Shown here piece after piece: positions 9,226 through 19,397 of a stretch of DNA of 64,000 nucleotides; position 1 is the stretch's first letter; the number at the start of each line of letters is the position of its first letter. The notes beneath the pieces are model-generated. The model saw only the letters and a list, made by a program, of their open reading frames with translations, had not been told where the DNA came from and ran no database searches. A program made the translations under genes and the position numbers. The stretch is from a bacterium (GTDB lineage: Bacteria; Vulcanimicrobiota; Xenobia; Xenobiales; JADMJV01), in NCBI GenBank assembly GCA_018266105.1, contig JAFEBA010000017.1, positions 61,022 to 125,021 of the forward strand. The letters are read 5' to 3'.

Positions 9226-10317
9226 TCAGGCGGCTTTGCGCAGCATCAGCGGCAGCTCTGCGCGCTCTTCGGGAGCACCTTCGGCCGGAAAGAGAAAACG
9301 CAGAGCGTAAATCAGGCGGTGACCCCAGGCCCCCTCGGTATGAGCCTGCTGATCACCCACCACATGGCAGAGATCCTGACCCAGCCGATAGCCCAGCCTG
9401 GATTCGAGCTGTTCGCGCAGAGCAACGGTATGGTGAATGCAGTCGTTGTAGGGGCCGGCATTGCCCGAGTCGACATAAATCTTCAACGGACGGCGGGTCT
9501 GCCCTAACATCCGCTGCTGGAATTTCTTCAGCCACCAGGAGCCCGAGAGCGAAGCCACCTTACCAAACTGGTGGAAGTGGTCCCAGGCGATGCTCAGGGC
9601 GGCGACTCCGCCCAGGCTGGAGCCGAGCAATGCGCAATCCTGAGGTCCGGTGCGAGTGCGAAAGGTGCGATCGATGTGAGGCTTCAGTTCCTGACTCAGG
9701 AAGCGTGCGTAGCGATTATTGGCGCCACCATCTTCGGCCGGAACGTAGTCGTCCCAACGCCCGGCGGTGTGATCCACGGCCACCACGATGACCTCCTCGA
9801 CCTCGCCGCGACGGATGCCGCGGTCTAGCGAACGCTGAGCCTGCCAGCTGCCGAAAGAGCCGGATTCGAAAATATTCTGACCATCCTGCAGATAAATGAC
9901 GGGGTAACGGCGGGAGAGATGCTGACGGTAGCCCCTCGGCAGGTAGACGCGAAAGCTGCGGTGCTGACCCAGATTGTGCGAGTAGATGCTGGGAGGAGCG
10001 TCGCTGCTGTAGGCGCGGCGGGGCTTCTCCACGCGGGCGGCCGGACGATAGGTAAAGAGTTCCCCATCCTGGAGGAAACTGAGGCTGGTTCGACTTTCGT
10101 ACCAACGGTTGGCCGGGTCGCGATGCACTCCATCGCTGACATAGAATTCCACCACTTCTTGGGGCTCGACCGGGAGCGCACAGGTCCACAGATGCTCCAA
10201 CCCGGTGCGCCCGGCGCCTTCGCGCTCCATGGCACAGGTCTGGAATGAGTTTTCCCCCCGACGTCGCCAGTAGATGCTCGGCTTCTGAAAGCCGCTGTGG
10301 TAGTAGACTCGCTTCAT
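9226..10317 (-). CDS. alpha/beta-hydrolase, esterase D family
   Basis: A 363-residue protein without signal peptide. Residues 1-95 look like a small beta-sandwich, as in starch-binding-like domains fused to Fes-type esterases. Residues 115-345 are an esterase-D (PF00756) domain: RVYLPRGY, the oxyanion region VIYLQDGQNIF, nucleophile Ser234 in GSSLGG, and a C-terminal His (H326 or H333) in AHTEGAWGHRL. Members hydrolyse carboxylic esters such as siderophore or feruloyl esters, but the substrate here is unknown. It ends almost at the stop of the convergent upstream gene. Confidence 0.8.
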   Translation of the reverse strand: MKRVYYHSGFQKPSIYWRRRGENSFQTCAMEREGAGRTGLEHLWTCALPVEPQEVVEFYVSDGVHRDPANRWYESRTSLSFLQDGELFTYRPAARVEKPRRAYSSDAPPSIYSHNLGQHRSFRVYLPRGYRQHLSRRYPVIYLQDGQNIFESGSFGSWQAQRSLDRGIRRGEVEEVIVVAVDHTAGRWDDYVPAEDGGANNRYARFLSQELKPHIDRTFRTRTGPQDCALLGSSLGGVAALSIAWDHFHQFGKVASLSGSWWLKKFQQRMLGQTRRPLKIYVDSGNAGPYNDCIHHTVALREQLESRLGYRLGQDLCHVVGDQQAHTEGAWGHRLIYALRFLFPAEGAPEERAELPLMLRKAA

Positions 10318-10361
10318 CGTGTTATCAAGGTACGCGTACGGCCTGAAAAGATCTTGAACGA

Positions 10362-11609
10362 CTAGAGAACTTTTACCAACTGACCGATCAAATCGTCTTC
10401 AGCCTTCTTGAAGGGGGCTGCCGACCCGACGAATCCATTGAGAAGCAGGGCGAAACGATAGCGTTTGCCGCTGACGGCGGTAAATTCACCCACCAGACCG
10501 CTGACTCCGCTCATTGTGCCCGTCTTGGCCCTGACCTGACCCTCGGTGGCGCGACGCTTCATCGTCCCATCCTGACCGGCCCTGGGCAGGTAGTCCAGAA
10601 GTTCTGGCTGAGTCTGAAGCAGTTGCAGCAACTGGCGGCTGCTGACCAGATTGTAGCGAGAGAGGCCGCAGCCGTCCACCACGCGCAGATTTTGCCCGGC
10701 CCAGGCCCGCGGCAAGCTGCGGCGGAAACGGCGATAAAGACACTCCAGCACCAGATTGTCACTCTCGGCCAGACCTTGCACCAACATTTGCTGCACGGCT
10801 CGACTGCGGTGACTGACTTCAACCGCCGTACCTCCCTGGCCCGGCCCACCCGGAATCACTTCCACAGGTACGCGGTTGCGCTTGAACACTTCCACTAACA
10901 ACCGGGCGGCCGCCATTTCAGGACGTAGCATTGGAACCGTGACCGCTTCTTCCGTTCCCGGCCGCAAATTGCCGGCCATGACCCAGCTCTCCCACCCAGG
11001 GATCACCAGCATTTCGAAATCACCGGGCCGAATCAAGAAGTTCAGGGCCCCGGCCGGAGCCCAGGGCGGACCTTTGACCTGCAACTGCTGGCCGGACTGC
11101 AGTCGGAGGGGAACCAGCCCGTGGTCAAACACCAGCGCACTCAGAGGGGGGGCGAAACTTGAGGAAAGGTCGTCCCAGGACCAACCGGCCGGATACGGCT
11201 CCGGATCGGGCGGGGTGACCTCCAGCTGGATGGGCCCCTTGATCTTGGGAATCAGCTCCAAAGCGAGATTTTCGATGTCTCCAGAGGCCAGCTCGGGGTC
11301 ATAGTCGCCCACCAAACGAACGCGCTGCCCGACCATTTGCAAACGAGTCACCAGTTGCTGAGTCTGGCCACCTTGCTGAACGATGCCGGCCGCGGTCGCC
11401 AGTTTGAGAGTTGAAGCGGGCACCATCAAACGTTCGCTGTCCCACTCCAGCACCGACTGGCCCTGTTCGTCGCTCACACAGAAGGAAGAACTCATCCCTT
11501 CCCCGCCCGGCAATTTCTGCAGTCCCTCTCGCCAGGCGTCACCCAGGGCCCTGGTCGGCTGCGCATACACGGCCACCGACAGCGTCATCCAGATTAGCAA
11601 TTTCTTCAT
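10362..11609 (-). CDS. dacB: D-alanyl-D-alanine carboxypeptidase / PBP4 (S13)
   Basis: A 415-residue periplasmic peptidase with a signal peptide (residues 1-16, MKKLLIWMTLSVAVYA). The three penicillin-binding motifs are present: SxxK (S66-K69 in PASTLKL), SxN near residue 316 (GLSRYN) and KTG near residue 361 (AKTGTMSG). The large domain inserted between the first two motifs is typical of S13 enzymes. It trims D-Ala from peptidoglycan pentapeptides and cleaves crosslinks. It probably has its own promoter in the gap to the right. Confidence 0.88.
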   Translation of the reverse strand: MKKLLIWMTLSVAVYAQPTRALGDAWREGLQKLPGGEGMSSSFCVSDEQGQSVLEWDSERLMVPASTLKLATAAGIVQQGGQTQQLVTRLQMVGQRVRLVGDYDPELASGDIENLALELIPKIKGPIQLEVTPPDPEPYPAGWSWDDLSSSFAPPLSALVFDHGLVPLRLQSGQQLQVKGPPWAPAGALNFLIRPGDFEMLVIPGWESWVMAGNLRPGTEEAVTVPMLRPEMAAARLLVEVFKRNRVPVEVIPGGPGQGGTAVEVSHRSRAVQQMLVQGLAESDNLVLECLYRRFRRSLPRAWAGQNLRVVDGCGLSRYNLVSSRQLLQLLQTQPELLDYLPRAGQDGTMKRRATEGQVRAKTGTMSGVSGLVGEFTAVSGKRYRFALLLNGFVGSAAPFKKAEDDLIGQLVKVL

Positions 11610-11659
11610 GGGCGGCTATTTTTTCGAGCAGCTGGCGTATCCTTCGCGTTTGCAAGTCT

Positions 11660-11673
11660 TTCAATCGATTGAA
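11660..11673. promoter_or_regulatory. 14-nt perfect palindrome, possible operator
   Basis: TTCAATCGATTGAA is a perfect palindrome 51 nt upstream of the PBP4 gene, within the 469-nt gap (11610-12078) between it and the divergent XRE gene. That gap is more AT-rich than its surroundings. Apart from this site and the short ORF at 11991 I see nothing certain in it. The site could be an operator for the XRE regulator; this is inference. Confidence 0.3.
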
Positions 11674-11990
11674 TGTTATTGAATATAGGGTTGCACTGGC
11701 ATGCTGAGAATTTTTCCAGGGATTGATTGCTTCTCAAGCTTTTGATCGAGACCAAGTCGATTCACCACGGCCTTTGGTATGTTCCAGGTACGAACAAACA
11801 GAAAAACTAGTACGGACAAAGCTTACCTTGTACCGGAATCCTGCCGAGATCCATGGTAAACTAGAAAAAAAGTCTGAGGCGCGGAAGGTTTTCGATGGAA
11901 AACCAGAATCTTATTCATAGGAAGCGGACCACAGAGTGACACGACACCCCGAACATCTGTTTGAAAATTTCACCAAACGGGAGGGAATGA

Positions 11991-12074
11991 ATGTACTTCC
12001 AAGAACCGTTGGAATTCATTCGAGCAATTACAGACAGATATGCTTGGCAACGCTCTCAAGAGGAGGTCCAGTAA
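11991..12074 (+). CDS. 27-residue small ORF preceding the XRE regulator
   Basis: A short ORF beginning MYFQEPLEFIRAITDRYAW, with a strong GGGAGGG ribosome site at 11979-11985. Its stop codon (12072-12074) lies 4 nt before the regulator's ATG, and the regulator's AGGAGG site (12061-12066) is inside this ORF. Translation of the small ORF would therefore be coupled to the regulator, as in upstream leader peptides. No family recognised. Evidence is the good ribosome site and geometry only. Confidence 0.5.
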   Translation: MYFQEPLEFIRAITDRYAWQRSQEEVQ

Positions 12075-12078
12075 AATC

Positions 12079-12513
12079 ATGAGGAACCAGGCCTGGGCAA
12101 ACTACGTGCGCGATCGCCGTAAGGCTCGCCAGTTAACCCGCCGAAAGCTCGCCGAGTTGGCGAACATCGATCCGAGTTATGTAACTCTGATCGAACGTGA
12201 CGGATACGTACCCCGAAAAGACAAAGTGTTGGAAATCGCGCGGGCCATTCAAGCCGACGTCGATCACACTCTGTTGGTGGCGGGCTACGCTCCCGAACGG
12301 ATCCCGGTGCGCGACCTGTTAGAACGCATCGAAAACTTCAAGGCTGACAAGTGCTTAGAAAAAGAACTACGCACCGCCATCCGAGAATTGTTCAATTTGA
12401 CCGCTGGTGAGCAGCGGAAAGTCGCAGAAATGCTGAACGCGTATGTCAAAACCATCCGCGACCAAAAACCCAAAGTCCGCCGAGCGAAGCGCGCCGTAGG
12501 TAGCCAAGCTTAA
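12079..12513 (+). CDS. XRE-family helix-turn-helix transcriptional regulator
   Basis: A 144-residue DNA-binding protein. Residues 8-65 form a Cro/C1-type HTH (KARQLTRRKLAELANIDPSY with recognition helix around VTLIERDG). The rest is a helical region and a Lys/Arg-rich tail (KPKVRRAKRAVG). The start is the ATG at 12079 after AGGAGG; a TTG at 12040 would also be in frame. It is followed at once by a strong intrinsic terminator, so it is probably monocistronic apart from the leader ORF. Its targets are unknown. Confidence 0.8.
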   Translation: MRNQAWANYVRDRRKARQLTRRKLAELANIDPSYVTLIERDGYVPRKDKVLEIARAIQADVDHTLLVAGYAPERIPVRDLLERIENFKADKCLEKELRTAIRELFNLTAGEQRKVAEMLNAYVKTIRDQKPKVRRAKRAVGSQA

Positions 12514-12543
12514 AAAAGACCCAGGAAGGCCTAGGTGTCAAAA

Positions 12544-12570
12544 GCCCCGCGGCGGCGGGGCTTTTTTATT
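12544..12570 (+). terminator. intrinsic terminator after the XRE gene
   Basis: GCCCCGC-cggc-GCGGGGC (12544-12561) is followed by TTTTTTATT. It lies 30 nt after the regulator's stop codon. It is also the left part of the first copy of a 49-bp duplicated sequence. Confidence 0.9.
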
Positions 12571-12701
12571 TGGACATCGAGCAACCTCGCCACAATCGCC
12601 GAAATGGAGCGGCTCCGCCGCGACTGAAGGCACGCAGCGGGCGGGGTTGCGACCCCGCGGCGGCGGGGCTTTTTTATTTGGACATCGAGCAACCTCGCCA
12701 C
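12545..12701. repeat. 49-bp direct repeat, two identical copies with terminator core
   Basis: Identical 49-bp copies lie at 12545-12593 and 12653-12701, separated by 59 nt. Each begins with the GC-rich terminator hairpin and T-run and continues with GGACATCGAGCAACCTCGCCAC. The spacer contains CGCCGAAATGGAGCGGCT and CGCAGCGGGCGGGG. The second copy ends 39 nt before the ClpP-like gene start, so that gene must either tolerate readthrough or have a promoter inside the repeat. Confidence 0.85.
12653..12678 (+). terminator. second copy of the intrinsic terminator
   Basis: The hairpin CCCCGC/GCGGGG with TTTTTTATT is repeated here, upstream of the ClpP-like gene. Two terminators in series insulate that gene from the regulator. 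Confidence 0.75.
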
Positions 12702-12739
12702 GGCGGGCTTTTTCCAGGTCCCGGCGAATGCATCTCAAC

Positions 12740-13264
12740 ATGTCCGATCAAGTCTCCCAAATGATGGCCAAGATGCTCAAAGAGCGCATCGTCTACGTAC
12801 CCGACCCCATTACGGATGGTGTCGCTCAGTTGGTGACCGCCCAATTGCAAGCTCTCGAGAACGACTCTGAGCCAGCCAGCATGTACCTGACCGGAAAGGG
12901 AGGTCCGACCTCGGCCGTGATCGCCATCTACGAAGCCATGCGGGCGACCAGCTACGCCCTGCGCACGGTGGCAATGGGACGGGTGGAGGGCTGGGCGGCT
13001 CTATTGGTGGCGGCCGGGCAACCGGGTGCCCGCTGCGCCGGTCCTACAGCGCATTTCGTCGTCGGTCCACCCGAAGTGGATGGAGATGGGATGGATTTTC
13101 AAGCTTACCTTCAGAGGGTACGCAGTGTCAGCGACACGTTCTGCAAGATGCTGGCCTTCCACACCGGCCAGAGCCCCGAGAGCATTGCAGCCATCAAGCA
13201 ACCGCGACAGCTCACAGCCCAGGAAGCCATTCAATTCGGCTTGATCGACGCGATTCTGGATTAG
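12740..13264 (+). CDS. ClpP-like protein lacking the catalytic triad (ClpR-like)
   Basis: A 174-residue homologue of the Clp protease subunit: LKERIVYVPDPITDGVAQL matches the ClpP N-terminal handle and start of the fold, YLTGKGG the NSPGG segment, and FHTGQSPESI...AQEAIQFGLID the C-terminal helix region. All three catalytic positions differ: the GQAASMGA Ser is replaced in GRVEGWAA, the MIHQP His in VVGPP, and the Asp in KQPRQLT. It should be a structural, non-proteolytic subunit like cyanobacterial ClpR. The start is ATG 12740 or ATG 12728; neither has a strong ribosome site. No active clpP or clpX is in the window. Confidence 0.75.
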   Translation: MSDQVSQMMAKMLKERIVYVPDPITDGVAQLVTAQLQALENDSEPASMYLTGKGGPTSAVIAIYEAMRATSYALRTVAMGRVEGWAALLVAAGQPGARCAGPTAHFVVGPPEVDGDGMDFQAYLQRVRSVSDTFCKMLAFHTGQSPESIAAIKQPRQLTAQEAIQFGLIDAILD

Positions 13265-14280
13265 CCGACAAGGAAGCCCGCCAGCAAAGTGAAAACGCGC
13301 TCCACTTCGCGGGCGTGCCCCAACAGCATCTCGATCCGTTCGATCGCCTCGCCTTGCTGAGTCAGGCGCGCCAGCACGCGAAAGAGTGGCGCAGCCGACC
13401 AGTTCAGAAGCAGTCCCGCCAAAGGCCGATCGCAACGCAGATGCTGGCGGCGAAACCACAGGCTGCGACGATAACGTTCAAGCAAGCTTTCCTGCTCCAG
13501 AGGACAGGCCGCCCAATGCAGCAACTCCGCTCCGCTGCCGATATAATTGAATTGAGGGATCTTCAAGTCCCCTCCCTGCTCCAGAGCCTCGTCCAGTTCT
13601 TGCCACAGATGCGGTTCGTGATCCAGACAGGGCTTCAGAAGGGCGCCAATCACCAGTCGGCGGGCCAATCCCATGTCTTCCAGCTCACCAGAACCAGGGT
13701 CCAGCTCGTCCCAATCCCGGCCGTGCCGAGCCTGAACCAGGCAGCGCATCAGGCATAACGCCCATAACTCGTGCGTAACCGCCTCTTCGAAACGACGGTG
13801 AAAATCCAGAGACTCTTGCCAATTTCGCAGGCCAGTATCCACGGCCGGGTTCTGAGCCAGACAGGATTCAATCTCAAGCCGCTGCTCCGACAGAGGCGGT
13901 CCGGCCAGCTGAATCACCCCGGTGCAAGTGTAGGAGGCGGTGACGCGCAGTCCAGCGGGAGTCTCCACGAAGATCCAGGGGTATTGCTGGCAAAAATTGG
14001 GCTTGCGCCGGACCCCCAGATGACAGTGCAAAGCGCATAGATCATCTTGCAAGAATCGGCACCCCGCCTGATCCCGAGCCAGTCGAATGCGCCCATCCTC
14101 AGGAACAAAGGCCCTTTCCAGAGACAACCCCAGCTCAGCCAGGTAAGGCTCGACCAATCCCGGCAAATCCCGATGAACCCAGATATCCCAATCCTGACGA
14201 CAACTCTTGCCGCAACGGATGCATCCATAGCGAATTTCCGGGTCGAAAATCAAAGCTCTCCGGGATGAAAGCGTATCCAA
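13261..14280 (-). CDS. YkgJ/FliB-type cysteine-cluster protein
   Basis: A 339-residue protein with an N-terminal CIRCGKSC cluster (residues 20-27) and further cysteines in CRFLQDDLCALHC and KPNFCQQYPW, the pattern of the PF03692 family (YkgJ, FliB), which binds zinc or an iron-sulphur cluster. FliB methylates flagellin lysines, but most members are uncharacterised and no flagellar gene is nearby. Residues 150-339 are helical and unrelated to anything I recognise. Its start overlaps the end of the small membrane protein upstream, suggesting coupling. Confidence 0.75.
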   Translation of the reverse strand: MDTLSSRRALIFDPEIRYGCIRCGKSCRQDWDIWVHRDLPGLVEPYLAELGLSLERAFVPEDGRIRLARDQAGCRFLQDDLCALHCHLGVRRKPNFCQQYPWIFVETPAGLRVTASYTCTGVIQLAGPPLSEQRLEIESCLAQNPAVDTGLRNWQESLDFHRRFEEAVTHELWALCLMRCLVQARHGRDWDELDPGSGELEDMGLARRLVIGALLKPCLDHEPHLWQELDEALEQGGDLKIPQFNYIGSGAELLHWAACPLEQESLLERYRRSLWFRRQHLRCDRPLAGLLLNWSAAPLFRVLARLTQQGEAIERIEMLLGHAREVERVFTLLAGFLVG

Positions 14281-14468
14281 AGAGAGACTCCACCCATCGC
14301 CAGCAAAGCAAAGCTCAACGCCCCCCAGGCGAAAACCGGAGTGACCCGCTTGGTTCGCCGGTAGCCCCGAGTCGCCGGCCAGAGAGAGATCACCGAAAAC
14401 AAGAGACAGAATGCAGCCACATCCACTCCATAGACGCGCAGCGCATCCAAAAGCAGAGTGACCCCCAA
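14250..14468 (-). CDS. small membrane protein of unknown function
   Basis: A 72-residue protein with two hydrophobic segments (about residues 12-30 and 45-64) separated by a basic loop (RGYRRTKR). It overlaps the start of the cysteine-cluster gene by 31 nt and begins 28 nt after the 6-phosphogluconolactonase stop, so it probably sits at the end of the pentose-phosphate transcript. No family recognised. Confidence 0.6.
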   Translation of the reverse strand: MGVTLLLDALRVYGVDVAAFCLLFSVISLWPATRGYRRTKRVTPVFAWGALSFALLAMGGVSLWIRFHPGEL

Positions 14469-14496
14469 CCAGAGGTAGTAAGTAAGACTTTCGATA

Positions 14497-15177
14497 CTAG
14501 CCGCCGAGTTCGGCTGCGGCCGCTTGGTCTACAAAGAAATAGGTGGCCTCCCGGCCGCGGACGCCAGCAGCGGGATGGCGCCCGTCGCGCAGGACCTCAC
14601 GCAGGGCGGCGGCTTTCCCTGCGCCCGTCACCAGGAAAAGGACCTCTTTTGAGAGATTGAGATATGGATAGGTCATGCTCAGTCGATGGCTGTTGAACTT
14701 CTCCACCCAGTTGGCTATGGCCCAGCGATTCTTCTCATCCAACCCCTTGCTGTCAGGAAACAACGAGGCGGTGTGGCCATCATCCCCCATACCCAACAGG
14801 CACAGGTCGACCCCCTGGGGATGCGCCCGCAAAGTCTTCTCGTAGTCCTCAGCACTGGCTTCGGCTGTCTCCAGAATCTTCCAAGGGTGACTTTCCCCGA
14901 CACCGGAAATGCGATCCAGCCAGGCTTCTTTAACCATGCGAAAGTTGCTATCGGCGTGGTCAGGAGGCACGAACCGCTCATCCCCCCAAAGCAAGTGCAG
15001 ATCGGTCCAGTTGAGGGGCTGCTCGGCCAGCATCCGGTAAAGCTCCTTGGGGGTCGTCCCCCCCGCCAGGCTAACCCAGAAAGGCCCCCCTCTGGAATGA
15101 CGCTCGATCCAGAACTGGAGGGCAGCCCGCGCAACCGCGGGCCCATCCGCGAAAACTTCGATCTTGGGTTGACTCAT
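14497..15177 (-). CDS. pgl: 6-phosphogluconolactonase
   Basis: A 226-residue enzyme that hydrolyses 6-phosphogluconolactone in the oxidative pentose-phosphate pathway. The sugar-phosphate isomerase-like fold shows SLAGGTTPKELY near residue 40, WGDERFVPPDHADSNF near residue 66 and GMGDDGHTASLFPD near residue 130, all diagnostic of the family. It overlaps opcA by 4 nt and is the last enzyme gene of the tal-zwf-opcA-pgl operon. Confidence 0.95.
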   Translation of the reverse strand: MSQPKIEVFADGPAVARAALQFWIERHSRGGPFWVSLAGGTTPKELYRMLAEQPLNWTDLHLLWGDERFVPPDHADSNFRMVKEAWLDRISGVGESHPWKILETAEASAEDYEKTLRAHPQGVDLCLLGMGDDGHTASLFPDSKGLDEKNRWAIANWVEKFNSHRLSMTYPYLNLSKEVLFLVTGAGKAAALREVLRDGRHPAAGVRGREATYFFVDQAAAAELGG

Positions 15178-16333
15178 ACCGCCTCCGGCTGCAGGTTGCC
15201 GCTCATCTCCAGGAGCGTCTCCAGCGATTTTTCAAACAACCAGTCCCGCCGATCGGTCTCCAACTCCTGCCCCATCAGAGCCAGGTTGTTCAGACGTTCC
15301 AGATGGAGCCGATGGCCTGAAGCTCCACTAGAGCAGGCCGGGCCGGTCGCTCCCAGGACCAGGGTCGAGCTGTTATTGGAATCCCGCTCAACCGACAGGC
15401 GGAAGGACTGGCCCTGGAATTGACCACGGAAGCTGACCCTGACAGGGCGTCCCAACAGTTCCGCGTCGTCCGTACTGCGTGTATAAAAGCGCATGGTCAC
15501 GGGCTGAAAGCCCACTTCGTAGCCTCCAGGCACGGCGTGCAGGGGCTTACTCAACTTCCAGTCAAGCTGATGGCTCAACCAGGAGGCCAGATAGAGGACC
15601 GACAGGTGCGGAACCGTATCTCCCGGCTGCGACCAGCCTTCCAACTCAACCGACTCCACCGACTTGAGCAGGGGCCGTCGATCCGGACGGTCAAACAAGC
15701 TGGCGATCCAATCTCGCCAGACGTGAAGCCGTGCCCAACTCACGTCGGTAAAGGCCTGGGTAGCCAGGTAGGGATCATGGATCAGCTTCCACAGGGGCAG
15801 AAGGGGGGCGAGCACTTCCTCCAGACTCTTGCCACCCTGAACTCCGCTATCCACCACGAGGCGCGTGCAATTCTCAACCAGGGCCAGGAACCAGCTGGAC
15901 TCATAAGGCGGATGCCCACGCCAGATGGTCACCATCGGCAGACCGTCCACCCAAAGCGGAGCCACCATGCTGGGCAAAGGCTTTCCGTCGTCAGGGAAAT
16001 GCAGTCCCACCAGATCACCGGCGGGATGTTCCTTGCGGGTGTACTGGGCCAGCAGCCCCTGAACCGGGCCCTGGTAGTCGGAATCAAAAACCACCACCAC
16101 CGTCCGCCCCGGATAGTGCTGCATCAACTCGTCCAGATCTTTATCCAGACCCGCGGCATCTTCTGGCGAACCGCACAAAATCAGAAGATTATGGGTGCAC
16201 AATCGGGCCTGATACTCTTCCGGATGGGCTTTCTGGTGCTCCTGATAGAGCTTGGCCAGGGTACCCGGCAACTTGTGCGGGTCCACTTCCACCGTATCTT
16301 TGAGGAAGAGGAGTTTGCGAAAATCTTCCAGCT

Positions 16334-16337
<4 letters not shown>
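15174..16337 (-). CDS. opcA: glucose-6-phosphate dehydrogenase assembly protein OpcA
   Basis: A 387-residue protein located directly after zwf with a 4-nt overlap, the usual place of opcA in cyanobacteria and actinobacteria. OpcA promotes oligomerisation and redox activation of G6P dehydrogenase. Supporting text includes the N-terminal RLCTHNLLIL strand region, SDYQGPVQGLLAQY, and VSWARLHVWRDWIASLFD in the middle, which matches the conserved DLxWxRLxxWR segment. Sequence and position agree, so the identification is good even though the family diverges fast. Confidence 0.88.
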
Positions 16338-17862
<1,525 letters not shown>

Positions 17863-17866
<4 letters not shown>

Positions 17867-18975
17867 ACCGAGAGAGTCTGCACCGAGCGCTTGATTGTAT
17901 CCACCAGGTCCGCATAGGACTCGGCAAACTTGTCTACGCCTTCCTTCTCCAGAGTATTCAAGGTTACGTCCGCCAGGTCCACGCCGACCTCTTTCAAGGT
18001 AGCCAGGGTTTGAGCCGCCTCTTTCAGGTGAGACTCGGTCAGGGTGGGCTCGGTCTTGCCGTGATCCATCACCGCTGTCAGGGTGGCCTCAGGCATGGTG
18101 TTCACGCAGTGAGGACCGACCAGTTCATCCACATATAGGGTATCCGAATAAGCCTTATTCTTCGTGCCGGTGCTGGCCCACAGAGGTCGCATAATTTGGG
18201 CTCCCTGACTGGCCAGCTTCTGCCAGCGCTCGGAAGCAACTCGCTTCAGGAACTGCGCATAGGCGGCCCGAGCATTAGCCACGGCCACTTTGCCCAGCAG
18301 CGCTGCTTTTTGCTCATCCGACAGGGTCAACTGGGCCAGTCGCTTCTCGACCTCGGTGTCTACACGACTGACAAAGAAACTGGCGACCGTGGCAATGTTG
18401 TCGATGGGGTGACCGGCTTTGAGTCGAGCCTCCAGTGCTTCCATGTGCACCGTCATCACTTCGTCATAGCGCTCCACCGCGAAAAGCAGAGTAACGTTGA
18501 CGTTCATGCCTTCCTCCAGCAAAGCCCTCAGCACGGGCAGGCCTTCCTGGGTGCCGGGAACCTTGAGCATCAGGTTGGGCCGGTCCACTTTCGGCCACAA
18601 CTTTTTACCCTGTTCAATGCTGCCCTGGCTGTCGCGAGCTTTGGTTGGGTCCAACTCCAGGCTGACAAAACCGTCCTTGCCGCCGCTTTCCTTGTAGAGA
18701 GGGAGAAACTTGTCGCAGGCGCCCTGAACATCGGCCACCATCAACTCCCAACAGATATCCTCGGGACTCAAGCCGGCTTGCGAGAGCTTACGAATATCTT
18801 CATCGTAGGTCTTGCTGCCGCGGATGGCGCCTTGAAAAATCGTGGGGTTGGAGGTCTGCCCGCGCATCCCTTTGTCGACCCATTCCTGCAGAAAGCCGCT
18901 GTGCAGCATGTCCCGGCTGAGCGAATCGAGCCAGACCGACACACCCTGATCCAAAAGCTTCTTCAACATAAGCAC
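17863..18975 (-). CDS. tal: transaldolase
   Basis: A 370-residue transaldolase, the long form found in cyanobacteria and actinobacteria. It starts SVWLDSLSRDML near the N-terminus, includes GQTSNPTIFQGA, and the Schiff-base Lys lies in NLMLKVPGT. It transfers dihydroxyacetone units between sugar phosphates in the non-oxidative branch. It is the first gene of the operon, with an AGGTGC before the ATG at 18975; the promoter should lie in 18976-19015 or further upstream. Confidence 0.95.
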
Positions 18976-19015
18976 CTCCAGTCAAAAACGTCCTCTTGAC
19001 TGGCTTTAACGGCCC

Positions 19016-19342
19016 CTAGGTGGAGTCCTGTTTGGCCTCATTGCGCTTGTGGACCATCACTCCCGCGGGGATCGCAAGAATGCCTAAGCCGCCCAGGATA
19101 AAACCGACCGGTCCCGCCAGCCAGCCAAGAACAGTGCCAGCCAGGCTGAGGGCGGTATTCAGTCTCTGGGGAAAGTGAATCAAGGAATCCAAAGCTGTGG
19201 GAACTCTGCGCGCCAGAGCCTGAGGAGAAATGCTGACCAGATCTTGCAATCCCGAGACAGCCACGGGTTGCTCAGCCAGTACCGGCTGGAGAAGCTTGTA
19301 AAAGTGGGGGTTCGGAACTCCGCCCATCGCGTTGACCTGCAT
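19016..19342 (-). CDS. hypothetical protein with one hydrophobic hairpin
   Basis: A 108-residue protein of unknown function. The first 65 residues are polar; residues 66-95 are hydrophobic and Gly-rich (LAGTVLGWLAGPVGFILGGL), enough for one or two membrane passes, followed by a basic tail. The start MQVNAMGG lacks a signal peptide. It precedes the pentose-phosphate operon on the same strand with a 40-nt gap. Confidence 0.5.
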   Translation of the reverse strand: MQVNAMGGVPNPHFYKLLQPVLAEQPVAVSGLQDLVSISPQALARRVPTALDSLIHFPQRLNTALSLAGTVLGWLAGPVGFILGGLGILAIPAGVMVHKRNEAKQDST

Positions 19343-19397
19343 TCCGATCAGTATGAATGGAACGGGATAAAGCCCGCAAAAATCGGGCCAACGGATG

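Noticed and set aside
11723..11920. 65-codon ORF in the gap before the XRE gene
   Set aside because: It starts with TTG, has no ribosome site and its composition is not coding-like.
18196..18999. 267-codon plus-strand ORF opposite transaldolase
   Set aside because: Shadow of tal, which is unmistakable.
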